Below, piece by piece: positions 14,950 through 23,658 of a stretch of 64,000 nt of DNA. The stretch's first letter is position 1; every line of letters starts with the position of its first letter. Origin of the DNA: Nitrospinaceae bacterium (lineage in GTDB: Bacteria; Nitrospinota; Nitrospinia; Nitrospinales; Nitrospinaceae); contig JAJDBF010000017.1 of NCBI GenBank assembly GCA_029261535.1, positions 1 through 64,000 of the forward strand, written 5' to 3'. A program made the position numbers and the translations under genes. The notes under the pieces are model-generated. The model made no database searches. It saw only the letters and a list, made by a program, of their open reading frames with translations, and was not told the DNA's origin.

Positions 14950-16263
14950 ATGACCGCCCACCGAGAATCTTCCGATCCACCAAACCCTACAGCCACTTCT
15001 TCGCAATCCCCATCTGCGTCAGCACGCATCAGTCTTGATGAAGAGTATCGCGTATTACATGAAGTCGCCGACATCCTGCAGACTCCGCAGGAAATGCGGG
15101 CCATGTTGCATCAGGTGATGAAAACGCTCACCGGATTTCAGGAACTGGATGTAGAAGCCAAGGCTGGCGTGTTTCTGGCCGACCCTGAAGGAAAAGTTCT
15201 CAGGCTGTACACCACCTATGGCGAATTCACCGATGAGTTTCTGGAGAAAGAACGCGAAGTGCCTTACGGCGATTGCCTGTGTGGTCGCGTCGCAGAATCC
15301 GGTCAACTGTTGATGAGCGACAGTTGTTTTTCCGACACTCGCCACGAGCGCCGCTTCCAGAACATGACCCCGCACGGACACTACATCATCCCCTTGAAGA
15401 GCCGTGACAAACTGGTGGGCGTTCTGTTTCTTTATACCGAGACCCACCCCACCTGGTACCGCTTCAGTCAGGAAGTGTTATTGTCCATTGGCAGATTGAT
15501 CGCCGGTGCCATTGAACGCAACTTGAATGAAGAAGAACTCATGCGTTACCGCCAGAATCTGGAATCGATTGTGGCAGAACGGACCTGTGAGTTGACCGGC
15601 ATGCGTGAACAATTACGCAAACTCAACCAGAGGATGGAGGATGTTCGTGAAGAGGAGAAAAAACGAATCTCGCGCGAAGTTCACGATCAATTGGGGCAGT
15701 CCCTCACCGCCATCAACCTGGATTTATCCTGGCTGGACAAACAGGATGGCGCCGCAGAGCCGGTGATCCATGAAAAAATCCAGGGCATGCGCGATCTGGT
15801 TCAGGACACGATTGGACTCACGCAAAAAATCGCGGCAGAACTCAGGCCGCCGGTGCTGGACCTGATGGGTCTGCCTTCGGCACTGGAATGGCAGGCCCGG
15901 CAATTTGAGCAGAGCACCGGCGTGGTGTGCCGGGTCAAGGTGAATCGCGATCTGCAACTGGCCTCTGGAGTATCCACTGGAGTTTTTCGTATCTTTCAGG
16001 AAACGTTGACCAATATCACCCGACACGCCGAAGCAAAAAATGTAGTGGTGACATTCAGTCGCAATCAGGAGGCCTGGGAATTGATCGTCAAAGATGATGG
16101 GCGAGGCATGGATCCCGCTAAACTCAGCGGTGCCAGTTCTCTCGGATTGCTTGGCATGCGCGAACGTGCCCTCATCCTAAACGGTTCGGTCGAAATCGAA
16201 TCGGCCCCGGGCTGTGGCACTCTGGTGCGTGTATCCTTTCCCGTGAAGTCAAATGAGTCCTGA
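14950..16263 (+). CDS. Cytosolic GAF-domain sensor histidine kinase (NarX/DegS-type)
   Basis: The protein has a GAF sensory domain (about residues 30-190, with several Cys and His: YGDCLCGRVAESG, SDSCFSDTRHERR), a coiled-coil linker, then HisKA_3 with the phospho-accepting His in ISREVHDQLGQSLTA near residue 243. The HATPase domain has VKDDGRGMDP and SLGLLGMRERA. No transmembrane segment is present, so it senses inside the cell. The Cys/His content of the GAF domain could bind a metal, haem or redox signal, but that is inference. The gene overlaps its response regulator by 11 bases, so the pair is co-translated. Confidence 0.9.
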   Translation: MTAHRESSDPPNPTATSSQSPSASARISLDEEYRVLHEVADILQTPQEMRAMLHQVMKTLTGFQELDVEAKAGVFLADPEGKVLRLYTTYGEFTDEFLEKEREVPYGDCLCGRVAESGQLLMSDSCFSDTRHERRFQNMTPHGHYIIPLKSRDKLVGVLFLYTETHPTWYRFSQEVLLSIGRLIAGAIERNLNEEELMRYRQNLESIVAERTCELTGMREQLRKLNQRMEDVREEEKKRISREVHDQLGQSLTAINLDLSWLDKQDGAAEPVIHEKIQGMRDLVQDTIGLTQKIAAELRPPVLDLMGLPSALEWQARQFEQSTGVVCRVKVNRDLQLASGVSTGVFRIFQETLTNITRHAEAKNVVVTFSRNQEAWELIVKDDGRGMDPAKLSGASSLGLLGMRERALILNGSVEIESAPGCGTLVRVSFPVKSNES

Positions 16264-16906
16264 ATCGTCCGGCAACATTCGCGTTGTGATTGCGGATGAC
16301 CATGCCATCGTGCGTCGAGGCCTGGTCGACATCATAAGAGAGACCGATGACCTGGAGCTGGTCGGTGAGGGAGAAAACGGTCACGAACTGCTCAAGCTGA
16401 TAAGCGAGGTCAAACCCGATGTTGCGGTGATGGACATCAACATGCCAGAGAAAAGTGGTTGGGATGTCATGTTGCAACTCAAAAGTGAAAAGAATAAAAC
16501 TCCGGTGCTGGTCCTCAGTATTTCGACCAAGGAAGATTTCGCCATGAAATTTATCCAGGTCGGGGCGGCGGGTTTTTTGTCCAAAGCCAGTGCGCCGGAG
16601 CAATTGGTCGAGGCCATTCGCCGGGTGTCGCAGGGCAGAAAATTTATCACGCCGGAATTGGCCGAACAGTTGGCCCAGCAACTCGATCAGGATATCGAAA
16701 AAACCCCGCATGAGAGGCTCTCGCCGCGCGAGTTTCAGGTCATGTGTTTGCTGGCATCTGGCAAAACCGTGTCCGTGATCGCTGGCGAACTGGCCCTTAG
16801 CGTTCCCACCATCAGCACCCACCGCGCCCGCATACTGGAAAAAACAGGGTTGAAAAACAACGCTGAACTCACCCACTACGCTTTCCGCAATAAACTGATC
16901 GAGTAA
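16253..16906 (+). CDS. NarL/FixJ-type response regulator
   Basis: The receiver domain (residues 1-125) has the acidic pair in VVIADDHAIVRRGL, the phosphorylated Asp in VAVMDINMPEKSGW and the conserved Lys near GFLSKASAPEQL. The LuxR-type helix-turn-helix (about 150-215) has LSPREFQVMCLLASGKTVSV and VPTISTHRARILEKTGLKNN. It is paired with the GAF kinase upstream. The following 345-base gap and the DUF1264, cytochrome and molybdenum enzyme genes are candidate targets. Confidence 0.93.
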   Translation: MSPESSGNIRVVIADDHAIVRRGLVDIIRETDDLELVGEGENGHELLKLISEVKPDVAVMDINMPEKSGWDVMLQLKSEKNKTPVLVLSISTKEDFAMKFIQVGAAGFLSKASAPEQLVEAIRRVSQGRKFITPELAEQLAQQLDQDIEKTPHERLSPREFQVMCLLASGKTVSVIAGELALSVPTISTHRARILEKTGLKNNAELTHYAFRNKLIE

Positions 16907-17251
16907 ATTTACTGCACTTGATCACCTTTTCCTCACGCCTTTTTCGTCCATTCCCCGCGCTTTTCAGCCCCCCCCTGTCATTGATTCGTTGACAGAAAAC
17001 CTCCTACCACATTGACCCAATCCCTGTTTTTTGAATGATTGGCTTCGTTTCATGGTGGGTCTACACTGGATTCGAAGATAGGGTCTGGTGGTTTATCCGA
17101 ACCTCTGTCATCTTGTCATTGACCTTTAAATTTTAAATTTATAAAGTATCCATAAATAACCCAACCCGACTGGATGCAAGGCAGGAAGCTTTCTCTTCCC
17201 TATTGAATAAAAGGGGTGCGGTTGGGGAAAAACTCTCTTGGAGGAACAACC
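16907..17251. promoter_or_regulatory. Gene-free region upstream of the DUF1264/cytochrome cluster
   Basis: 345 bases without an ORF. The stretch 17125-17160 is very AT-rich (TTTAAATTTTAAATTTATAA), as expected near a promoter. The ribosome site GGAGG lies at 17241-17245. I see no defined operator. It is a plausible binding site for the NarL-type regulator just upstream. Confidence 0.4.
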
Positions 17252-17899
17252 ATGTTTAACAAAAAAGGTATTATTGCAGGTGCTGTCTTGCTTGCCGGAA
17301 TATTCTCAGTGGGCTCAGCATCGGCGGGTGATGCACCTGCCAGTCCGCTGGATGGTTACACGATTCACGTCAGTGCCCCGCACATGATGGATGGAGAAGT
17401 GATTGGCCCGTTTCATCATTATTGCAAACCGATCAATGCCGAAATTATCCAGTGTATTTTGTTCGAGTCGACCGACCCCAATGCGCGTTTGACCGAAATT
17501 GAATACATGGTTTCCAAGAAAGTGACGCACAGTGTGCTCCCGAAATGGTCTCACCAGAAAAACTGGCACGACCACAAGCAGGAAATCGAAACCGGGCGCG
17601 TCGCCGTTCACTATCCGACCGATAAAGAAACAGTTAACAAAATTGTCGCCCATGTCAGTGATACCGACGGCATTATCTTTCACCTGTGGCCGCACGGTGC
17701 ACCGATTCCAGATGGCACGGTGTCCATCCCTCAATCTGTAGGCCATTGGGAAGCCCTTCACGGTAAGGTCGGAGGAAGCTCCGCACCAGCACCAGCATCT
17801 GCCCCTGCGCCTTCGCATTCCAAGGGTTCCATTGTGAAACAGTTAACTTCTGCGGACTACGCTCGTATTGGTGTCCAGGAGACTTACGAAAACCGATGA
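17252..17899 (+). CDS. Exported DUF1264-like protein
   Basis: The signal peptide MFNKKGIIAGAVLLAGIFSV ends at ASAG. The body matches the DUF1264 (oil-body-associated-protein-like) pattern: HHYCKPINAEIIQCILFEST, ARLTEIEYMVSKKV and WHDHKQEIETGRV, followed by FHLWPHGAPIPDG. An Ala/Pro-rich linker and a short tail end it. Many His residues could bind metal, but the biochemical role of the family is not established. The start at 17252 is chosen for the GGAGG and the signal peptide. The gene stands just upstream of the cytochrome genes. Confidence 0.8.
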   Translation: MFNKKGIIAGAVLLAGIFSVGSASAGDAPASPLDGYTIHVSAPHMMDGEVIGPFHHYCKPINAEIIQCILFESTDPNARLTEIEYMVSKKVTHSVLPKWSHQKNWHDHKQEIETGRVAVHYPTDKETVNKIVAHVSDTDGIIFHLWPHGAPIPDGTVSIPQSVGHWEALHGKVGGSSAPAPASAPAPSHSKGSIVKQLTSADYARIGVQETYENR

Positions 17900-17976
17900 A
17901 GCTTTTACCAGGCAGGTCTCCTGTTTGCGCAGGGGGCCTTGTCCTGGTGAAAAAATTTTGAGAGTCTAAAGGTGCC

Positions 17977-18441
17977 ATGATTTTTCAGCCCAAATTCAAA
18001 AGAAGACCCGCCAGGATTGCGATTTTGGTATTGGTGCTTGGCAGTCTGCTGGCCTGGCAATCGGCACTGGCGTTTCACCCGAATATTTACCAGCCACGGG
18101 TACCTTCGGAACTGCTGGAGAATGCGCGGGAAAATGAAAGTCCTTTTCTCGATTCGCCGGAAATTCTGGAAGAGGGGCGGCAAATTTATTTTGGCAAGGG
18201 GCTGTGCGTCACCTGCCATAGCAAGAATGGCACAGGCGTGCGGCTTCCCGGTCACTCGCCGCGTAACTTCACCGATGCCAAATGGCAGGACCTGCGTACC
18301 GATGGTGAACTGATGTGGGTATTGAAAAACGGGTCTCCGGGAACCGGGATGCCCATCCGCGTGGGCAAGGCCATCACCGAAGAAGAAGGTTGGAAGGTGA
18401 TCCAGTTTATCAGGTCCTTTAATAGCACTGAACAAAAGTAA
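17977..18441 (+). CDS. Periplasmic monohaem cytochrome c
   Basis: The N-terminal segment (about residues 12-32, IAILVLVLGSLLAWQSALAF) is a signal or anchor. The haem site is CVTCH at residues 77-81, with a likely axial Met in PGTGMPIRVG. The segment ELMWVLKNGSPGTGMP resembles the shared DGQMFWIIKNGSPGT block of the cytochromes further downstream, so all belong to one expanded subfamily. It should carry electrons in the periplasm. The partner is probably the molybdenum enzyme 230 bases downstream. Confidence 0.9.
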   Translation: MIFQPKFKRRPARIAILVLVLGSLLAWQSALAFHPNIYQPRVPSELLENARENESPFLDSPEILEEGRQIYFGKGLCVTCHSKNGTGVRLPGHSPRNFTDAKWQDLRTDGELMWVLKNGSPGTGMPIRVGKAITEEEGWKVIQFIRSFNSTEQK

Positions 18442-18668
18442 GGTGATGCCTGTTTATTATTTTCCCTTCCACGCAAGTGGGTGCTCCGCGCACGGCGGGC
18501 GGACCTTGCGGTTGGCGAACAGAAAAAAACTATCGCATGTCATTCTGAAGAACCCGAAGGGTGAGGAAGAATCTCGCCTTTGCTTTTGATTTTTGAGTGA
18601 TGCAAAGGCTTCCATCTAAGGAAAGGGCCACGGTTTTTAATCACCTTTCATTTTTTTAAGGAGCTTCC
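18442..18668. repeat. R1 and R3 repeat fragments between cytochrome and molybdoenzyme genes
   Basis: 18470-18525 has CCACGCAAGTGGGTGCTCCG and ACCTTGCGGTTGGCG (R1-type hairpins). 18537-18605 has TGTCATTCTGAAGAACCCGA and GAATCTCGCCTTTGCTTTTG (R3 words). An RBS, AAGGAG, lies at 18658-18663. Confidence 0.7.
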
Positions 18669-19979
18669 ATGCTGTTTAAAAAAGAACGCGGACTGCGGGA
18701 GCTGTACCAGAAAGATCCTGAACAGGCTGAAGCCGAGATTCTGGGTTTGGGAAACGCCATCAGTCGCCGCAACTTTTTTAAAAAGGGCGGCAGTGTGCTG
18801 GCTATGATGCTGGGTGCTCAGATTCCTTTCCTCGGAAACCTGCCCAAGGGCTTCCTGCCGGTGGCTCTCGCAGACACTACAGAACCTTTCGAGATTCCCG
18901 GCAAAAACGGATTGGTGGTGCTCAATGACCGTCCGCTCAATGCCGAAACCCCGGCGCATCTTTTGGACGATGAGGTCACCCCTGCTGACCGCCATTTTGT
19001 GCGCAATAATGGCTTGCCGCCAGACCTCTCGAACCCCGCCGATATCGCTGGCTGGACGCTGACGGTCGATGGCGAAGTACACAAACCGCTCAAGCTGACC
19101 CTCGATCAACTGCGCCGCTTTCCAAAACAGACTTTGCAACTGACAGTAGAATGCGGTGGCAATGGTCGCGCCGGATTTTATCCCCCCGCAAAAGGCAATC
19201 AGTGGACCTTTGGGGCGGTAGCCTCGCCGCGTTATACCGGGGTCCGTTTGAAAGACGTGCTGGAGCAGGCAGGACTAAAATCGTCCGCCATGTACACCGG
19301 CTATTACGGAAAAGATTTGCACCTGACGGGCGACCCCGGTCGCGTCCCCATTTCCCGTGGTACGCCAATCGCAAAAGCGCTGGCCCCGCACACCCTCATC
19401 GTCTGGGAGATGAACGGTAAGCCCCTGCCCACTCTGCACGGTTACCCTCTGCGGCTGGTGACACCCGGTTGGCCGGGCTCGACCTCGATCAAATGGCTAC
19501 GCCGCATCTGGGTACGCGACCGTGTGCATGATGGACCCAAAATGACCGGCTACGCCTATCGAATTCCAAAGTACCCGGTAGAACCCGGCACGCATGTGCC
19601 GGAATCCGACATGGCGATTATCGAATCGATGCCGGTGAAATCACTCATCACCTTTCCAAAGTCCGGCCTCACCCACGCCAAAGGTCAAGAGCTCATCGTA
19701 CGCGGTCACGCCTGGGCCGGAGATTTGAGTGTCAGCCGGGTTGACCTGTCGATTGATTTTGGCGCGACCTGGATTCAGGCAAAAATGAAACCTCTCGCCA
19801 ATCCTTTTGCCTGGCAGAACTGGCAGACATCGGTGGCCTTCCCGTCTGCCGGCTACTACGAAGTGTGGGCGCGCGCGACCGACAGTGTCGGGACGATGCA
19901 ACCGATGGTCATGCCAGGATGGAACCCCAAGGGCTACCTCAACAATGCGATGCACCGCATTGCCGTCCGGGTGGCGTAG
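18669..19979 (+). CDS. Tat-exported sulfite-oxidase-family molybdopterin oxidoreductase
   Basis: A twin-arginine motif, ISRRNFFKKG (Arg33-Arg34), after a 30-residue leader predicts export of the folded cofactor enzyme. The molybdopterin domain (about 120-310) has the Mo-ligating Cys162 in LTVECGGNGRAGF, then TPIAKALAPHTLIVWEMNGK and LVTPGWPGSTSIKWLRRIWV, as in SoxC and SorA. The C-terminal dimerisation domain (about 320-436) has SVSRVDLSIDFGATW. No b5-type haem domain is fused. With a small cytochrome gene 11 bases downstream the pair looks like SorAB, a sulfite:cytochrome c oxidoreductase. The substrate could also be another S- or N-oxo compound. Confidence 0.88.
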   Translation: MLFKKERGLRELYQKDPEQAEAEILGLGNAISRRNFFKKGGSVLAMMLGAQIPFLGNLPKGFLPVALADTTEPFEIPGKNGLVVLNDRPLNAETPAHLLDDEVTPADRHFVRNNGLPPDLSNPADIAGWTLTVDGEVHKPLKLTLDQLRRFPKQTLQLTVECGGNGRAGFYPPAKGNQWTFGAVASPRYTGVRLKDVLEQAGLKSSAMYTGYYGKDLHLTGDPGRVPISRGTPIAKALAPHTLIVWEMNGKPLPTLHGYPLRLVTPGWPGSTSIKWLRRIWVRDRVHDGPKMTGYAYRIPKYPVEPGTHVPESDMAIIESMPVKSLITFPKSGLTHAKGQELIVRGHAWAGDLSVSRVDLSIDFGATWIQAKMKPLANPFAWQNWQTSVAFPSAGYYEVWARATDSVGTMQPMVMPGWNPKGYLNNAMHRIAVRVA

Positions 19980-19990
19980 AGGTGATACCC

Positions 19991-20356
19991 ATGCGACGAT
20001 TTATCTTCCTGTTAACAATCATCCTGATGGCTGTTGGCACCTCTCCCATGGGTGCGACAGCGGAAACACGCTTGCAGACAGGCAAAGGCCGTGATCTGGT
20101 GCTCGACACCTGCACCCTCTGTCATTCAGAATCGCTACTATTGAACAACAGAATGACGCGTGAACACTGGGATGAAACCATCACCTGGATGCAGGAAAAG
20201 CAGGGCCTCTGGCAACTCGACCCAAAAGATCGCACAACCATTCTCGATTATCTGGCGAAGTATCAAGGGGTGCCGGGCGCAGGAAAAAGCAGTCGTACGG
20301 GATCGGCCCTGTACCGTTATCATTACCCGCCGAATCCTTTGGTTAAGCAGAAATAA
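19991..20356 (+). CDS. Small monohaem cytochrome c, SorB-like subunit
   Basis: The signal peptide MRRFIFLLTIILMAVGTSPM ends around ATAE. The haem site is CTLCH at 41-45, and MTREHWDETITWMQEKQGLW lies where the axial Met and partner-binding helix of SorB-like cytochromes are. DRTTILDYLAKYQG is a typical ending. It probably accepts electrons from the adjacent molybdenum enzyme. The ATG at 19991 is used because the longer frame is non-coding in character. Spacing of 11 bases indicates co-transcription. Confidence 0.88.
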   Translation: MRRFIFLLTIILMAVGTSPMGATAETRLQTGKGRDLVLDTCTLCHSESLLLNNRMTREHWDETITWMQEKQGLWQLDPKDRTTILDYLAKYQGVPGAGKSSRTGSALYRYHYPPNPLVKQK

Positions 20357-20519
20357 TCGTTAAAACTAAAACCATCTCAAATACTTTGAGGCTTAAAAAA
20401 TTACTGCCAGAAATAATTTCCGGAGGGTGTTTTTATTGAGGCCGATCAATTGTGTTGCCGACTTCAGGTAGGTATAATCGCCTTTTTCCCCTGACTCCTG
20501 CAAAAGAGCTTTATCTCCC

Positions 20520-21110
20520 ATGAAAAAATATAAAACGACTTCGCAAAGCAAATACCTGCTCCACTTTATGGGGCTGGCACTCGGCATGATGTTGGTAGTC
20601 CCGGCGGTGCAGGCAGAAGATTTTTCTACTTTGCCGGATGACGATCAATTGGCCATGCATCAAGGCCGGGCGCACGGTGGGCGCTACGAGCGGCATTCTC
20701 TTCACCATGGTATGGGCCGCGCCGGCAAAGGCTTTTGTCCGCAAAGCCGTGCGACGGCTGAAGCTCCGGATGATATCCTCAATTTAAAAAACCCAGTGGA
20801 GGCGAACCTTAAAAGTCTCAGGGAAGGTGAAAATCTGTTTCACTACAAATCCTCGCCGACCTCGTGCAAGGTGTGTCATGGGTCCAACGGTAACGGACTC
20901 GGTATGATGGCCCAAGGCGAGGGGCCGATGCCTCGCAATTTCACCTGCAAGAAAACCATGGCCTCCATCACCGATGGGCAAATGTTCTGGATCATCAAGA
21001 ACGGCTCACCCGGAACCCGCATGCCGCCCTATAAAATGTTTCTCACCGACGATCAAATCTGGAAACTGATCCTCTACGTCCGGACGTTTAATATTCAAAA
21101 ACGCAAATAG
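20520..21110 (+). CDS. Periplasmic cytochrome c with a His-rich leader and the CxQxR module
   Basis: A signal peptide runs to about AVQAE. A His-rich stretch (residues 47-63, five His) follows and may bind metal. Next comes a short motif, FCPQSRATAEAP to KNP, that parallels DCTQPRKTKKAP to KNP in two other cytochromes of this cluster. The haem site is CKVCH at 116-120. The block NFTCKKTMASITDGQMFWII, then KNGSPGTRMPP, carries an extra conserved Cys and the axial Met. It is an electron carrier of a small local paralogue family; the specific partner is unknown. Confidence 0.88.
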   Translation: MKKYKTTSQSKYLLHFMGLALGMMLVVPAVQAEDFSTLPDDDQLAMHQGRAHGGRYERHSLHHGMGRAGKGFCPQSRATAEAPDDILNLKNPVEANLKSLREGENLFHYKSSPTSCKVCHGSNGNGLGMMAQGEGPMPRNFTCKKTMASITDGQMFWIIKNGSPGTRMPPYKMFLTDDQIWKLILYVRTFNIQKRK

Positions 21111-21483
21111 GTGCTTGCGCGGAGCCTGCCCTGAGCCTGTCGAAGGGGCTAACGCAAAACAGAAAAAATATCGCATGTCATTCTGATGAACCCGAAGGGT
21201 GAGGAAGAATCTCGCCTTGGATTCAAGCTTTTTCGTTGTCACCTTGAGCCCGGTCGAAAGGCGGCAACGAGGTTCAAGGTCTTCATTTCTCCTCACTCCC
21301 CCACGCAAGGTGGGGGTCATTGTTTGGATGACCCCTGGTTTATGGTCTGAATGATATGTTTTTAGTGTCCTGAGGCTTATACTTGGATTATTCGGGTGGA
21401 ATATTTTTATCGTCTGAATCAAGTATAGGAACAGTCAGGTTTCCCTAAAATAGCAGTAGGAAAATAACTGAAGGAGGAGTGCC
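21111..21483. repeat. Gap with R3-type repeat words
   Basis: 21120-21260 carries GAGCCTGTCGAAGGGGC, TGTCATTCTGATGAACCCGA and GAATCTCGCCTTGGATTC. 21240-21320 carries a ProbeR-like pair, CACCTTGAGCCCGGTCGAAA and CCCCCACGCAAGGTGGGGG (hairpin). 21380-21480 is unique and AT-rich, with AAGGAGGAG as the ribosome site of the next gene. Confidence 0.65.
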
Positions 21484-22902
21484 ATGTCAGGGTGGAACCT
21501 TTTCAAAATGATAATGATCGGGGCCATGGTCTGGTCGCTGGGCGGGCTCATCATCGCACCGATACAGGCTCAGGCAGGGGTCGATGCCAAAGAATTGATC
21601 GACAACACCTGCTCCACCTGCCACCGTTTTTCAGGGGAACCTGTGAGCCGCTTGAAACTGAAAGCACCCGACCTCAAATGGGGTGGCAACAAGTATCAAC
21701 ACAACTGGCTGGTTGGGTTTCTGGAAGGTAAAGAGGAACTGCTTTATCCCAACGGTTACCGTTGGGACATTCAGCGCAAACAAGCCGACCATGTGAAACT
21801 GAACGCCGAACAGGCAAAAGCAGTCGCACAATATTTTGAAAAGAATTTGCTCGACTCCCGCATCGAAAAAAACGCGTTCAGTATAGACAAGTTGACCGAG
21901 CGCGAAGTAGAACTGGGTGCCGGACTGTTCAAGGAGTACTCCTGTCTCGGTTGTCATCAGGTGAAGGAAGACGGCAAAAAAATCGGCGGACCCATCAGTG
22001 CCAACCTGTACAACTCAGGTAAACGCTACAACTTCGACTGGCTGTTCCGCTTCGCTCTCAACCCGCAGGATTTCACGCCACACAGTGGCGAATATCTGGC
22101 GGATATCAGTCCGCTCAAACTGCGCCACCTGCTGGGCTACCTGATGACGCTCGGGGTCGACAACTATCCTCTGCATGTGCCGTGGGAAACTCCGGCGTTC
22201 AAGCAAACCAACACGGACAACGGCAAGCTGTTGTACAAACAATACTGCGTGCAATGCCATGGTGCCGAGGGTGCCGGTGATGGCGTCGGGGCACTGGGAT
22301 TGACCAATCCACCGCCAGCAAACCATGCCAAGATGGCTCTGAGTGAATTGCCGATGGACTATCTTTACAACGTGGTTTATTACGGCGGCAAGAGCGTTGG
22401 TAAATCACCAAACATGCCCGACTGGGGCCTTACCATTCACGGTCAGGATTTTGTCGACCTCATCGCTTTTCTGCGCACGAATTTTAAAGGCGGGAATGAG
22501 CCGGAAGTGGTCGCGAGTTCTGCGGGTGCTTCCTCAGGCGATTGTACGCAACCACGAAAAACCAAAAAAGCACCAGCCAGTTTTTTGAACAAGAAAAATC
22601 CGGTGTCGGACTCAGCATCCAATATCAGTGCCGGAAAAAAATTGTTCATGAAGGATGCTAAACCCGTGTCCTGCCTGCAATGTCATGGCAAAAAGGGCGA
22701 TGGTCGAGGTCCGCTGGGCGGCGGACTCAAACCAAAACCGCGCGACTTCACTTGCGCTCCCATGATGAGTAAAATTTCTGACGGGCAAATGTTCTGGATC
22801 ATCAAAAAGGGATCCAAGGGCACTGGCATGATGCCGTTCAACAGCCTCAAGGACAAACAGATCTGGCAGGTCATCCGGTATCTGCGCACCCTCGAAAAAT
22901 GA
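21484..22902 (+). CDS. Tetrahaem multidomain cytochrome c, 472 aa
   Basis: After a signal peptide (to about QAQAG) there are four CXXCH haem sites: CSTCH 43-47, CLGCH 154-158, CVQCH 255-259 and CLQCH 397-401. Each seems to sit in its own small cytochrome-c-like domain, with Met ligands such as PNMPDW and GTGMMPF. The last domain (about 350-472) begins with SSGDCTQPRKTKKAP and ends with the DGQMFWIIKKGSKGTGM block. It is therefore a fusion of a three-haem protein with the same module found as single genes on either side. It should work as an electron wire in the periplasm; no membrane quinone-interacting subunit is seen nearby. Confidence 0.9.
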   Translation: MSGWNLFKMIMIGAMVWSLGGLIIAPIQAQAGVDAKELIDNTCSTCHRFSGEPVSRLKLKAPDLKWGGNKYQHNWLVGFLEGKEELLYPNGYRWDIQRKQADHVKLNAEQAKAVAQYFEKNLLDSRIEKNAFSIDKLTEREVELGAGLFKEYSCLGCHQVKEDGKKIGGPISANLYNSGKRYNFDWLFRFALNPQDFTPHSGEYLADISPLKLRHLLGYLMTLGVDNYPLHVPWETPAFKQTNTDNGKLLYKQYCVQCHGAEGAGDGVGALGLTNPPPANHAKMALSELPMDYLYNVVYYGGKSVGKSPNMPDWGLTIHGQDFVDLIAFLRTNFKGGNEPEVVASSAGASSGDCTQPRKTKKAPASFLNKKNPVSDSASNISAGKKLFMKDAKPVSCLQCHGKKGDGRGPLGGGLKPKPRDFTCAPMMSKISDGQMFWIIKKGSKGTGMMPFNSLKDKQIWQVIRYLRTLEK

Positions 22903-23004
22903 GGGCACGCAACTCTCTTGAATGATCGAACAGTTTGAACAGGGAGTCCCGTCTGTTAATCTTCAAGTTAACAGGCAGGACTTTTCTTTTGGAAGGAGCA
23001 GGTT

Positions 23005-23490
23005 ATGCGGCGTGTTGTATTGGTACTTGTCGGGACATTGGTTTTAATGGGAGGCTGTGCCCCGGCGGTGCCTTCTCTTTCTTCGGTGCATGCAGAAGAG
23101 GTCGCCTCTCAAACCCAATCATCAGGCGATTGTACCCAACCACGCAAAACGAAAAACGCGCCTGGAGTTTTTCAAAAAAAGAAAAACCCGCACACATCCC
23201 CGTCAGCGAAAAAGGACGGCAAAGAGCTTTATCACAAGACGGCAAAACCGTTCACCTGCGAAACCTGCCACGGGGTGAAGGGCGATGGACTGGGCGACCC
23301 GGATTTCGAGAGCACGCCTCCCGCTCGCAACTTCACCTGCAAAGCGACCATGGATTCTCTTTCGGATGGCCAGTTATTCTGGATCATCAAGAACGGCTCG
23401 CCCAAAACCTCCATGCCAGCGTTCGGCGGCAACCTGTCCGACGACGACATCTGGAAACTCGTGAGTTACCTGCGCGGGTTCTCGAAATAA
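23005..23490 (+). CDS. Monohaem cytochrome c lipoprotein with the CxQxR module
   Basis: The leader MRRVVLVLVGTLVLMGGCAP has a lipobox, with Cys18 as the lipidation site. SSGDCTQPRKTKNAP then opens the module shared with the tetrahaem cytochrome and the 20520 gene. The haem site is CETCH at 85-89. The closing block NFTCKATMDSLSDGQLFWII, then KNGSPKTSMP, supplies the extra Cys and axial Met. Membrane anchoring would hold it near a partner complex. It is probably a duplication product of the last domain of the preceding gene. Confidence 0.88.
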   Translation: MRRVVLVLVGTLVLMGGCAPAVPSLSSVHAEEVASQTQSSGDCTQPRKTKNAPGVFQKKKNPHTSPSAKKDGKELYHKTAKPFTCETCHGVKGDGLGDPDFESTPPARNFTCKATMDSLSDGQLFWIIKNGSPKTSMPAFGGNLSDDDIWKLVSYLRGFSK

Positions 23491-23658
23491 AACAGTTGGC
23501 GTAGAGCCTGACGGAATCGTTGAAGACGGTAACTGAAAACATTCCAAAGAAGGGGGAAGCGAAGGTGCTGGCGCGGAGCCTGCCCTGAGCCTGCCGAAGG
23601 GGCCAGCAGAGAGCAGGGGGATTAATCGTTTCCGCCACCTGTCAAAAACCAACAAACC

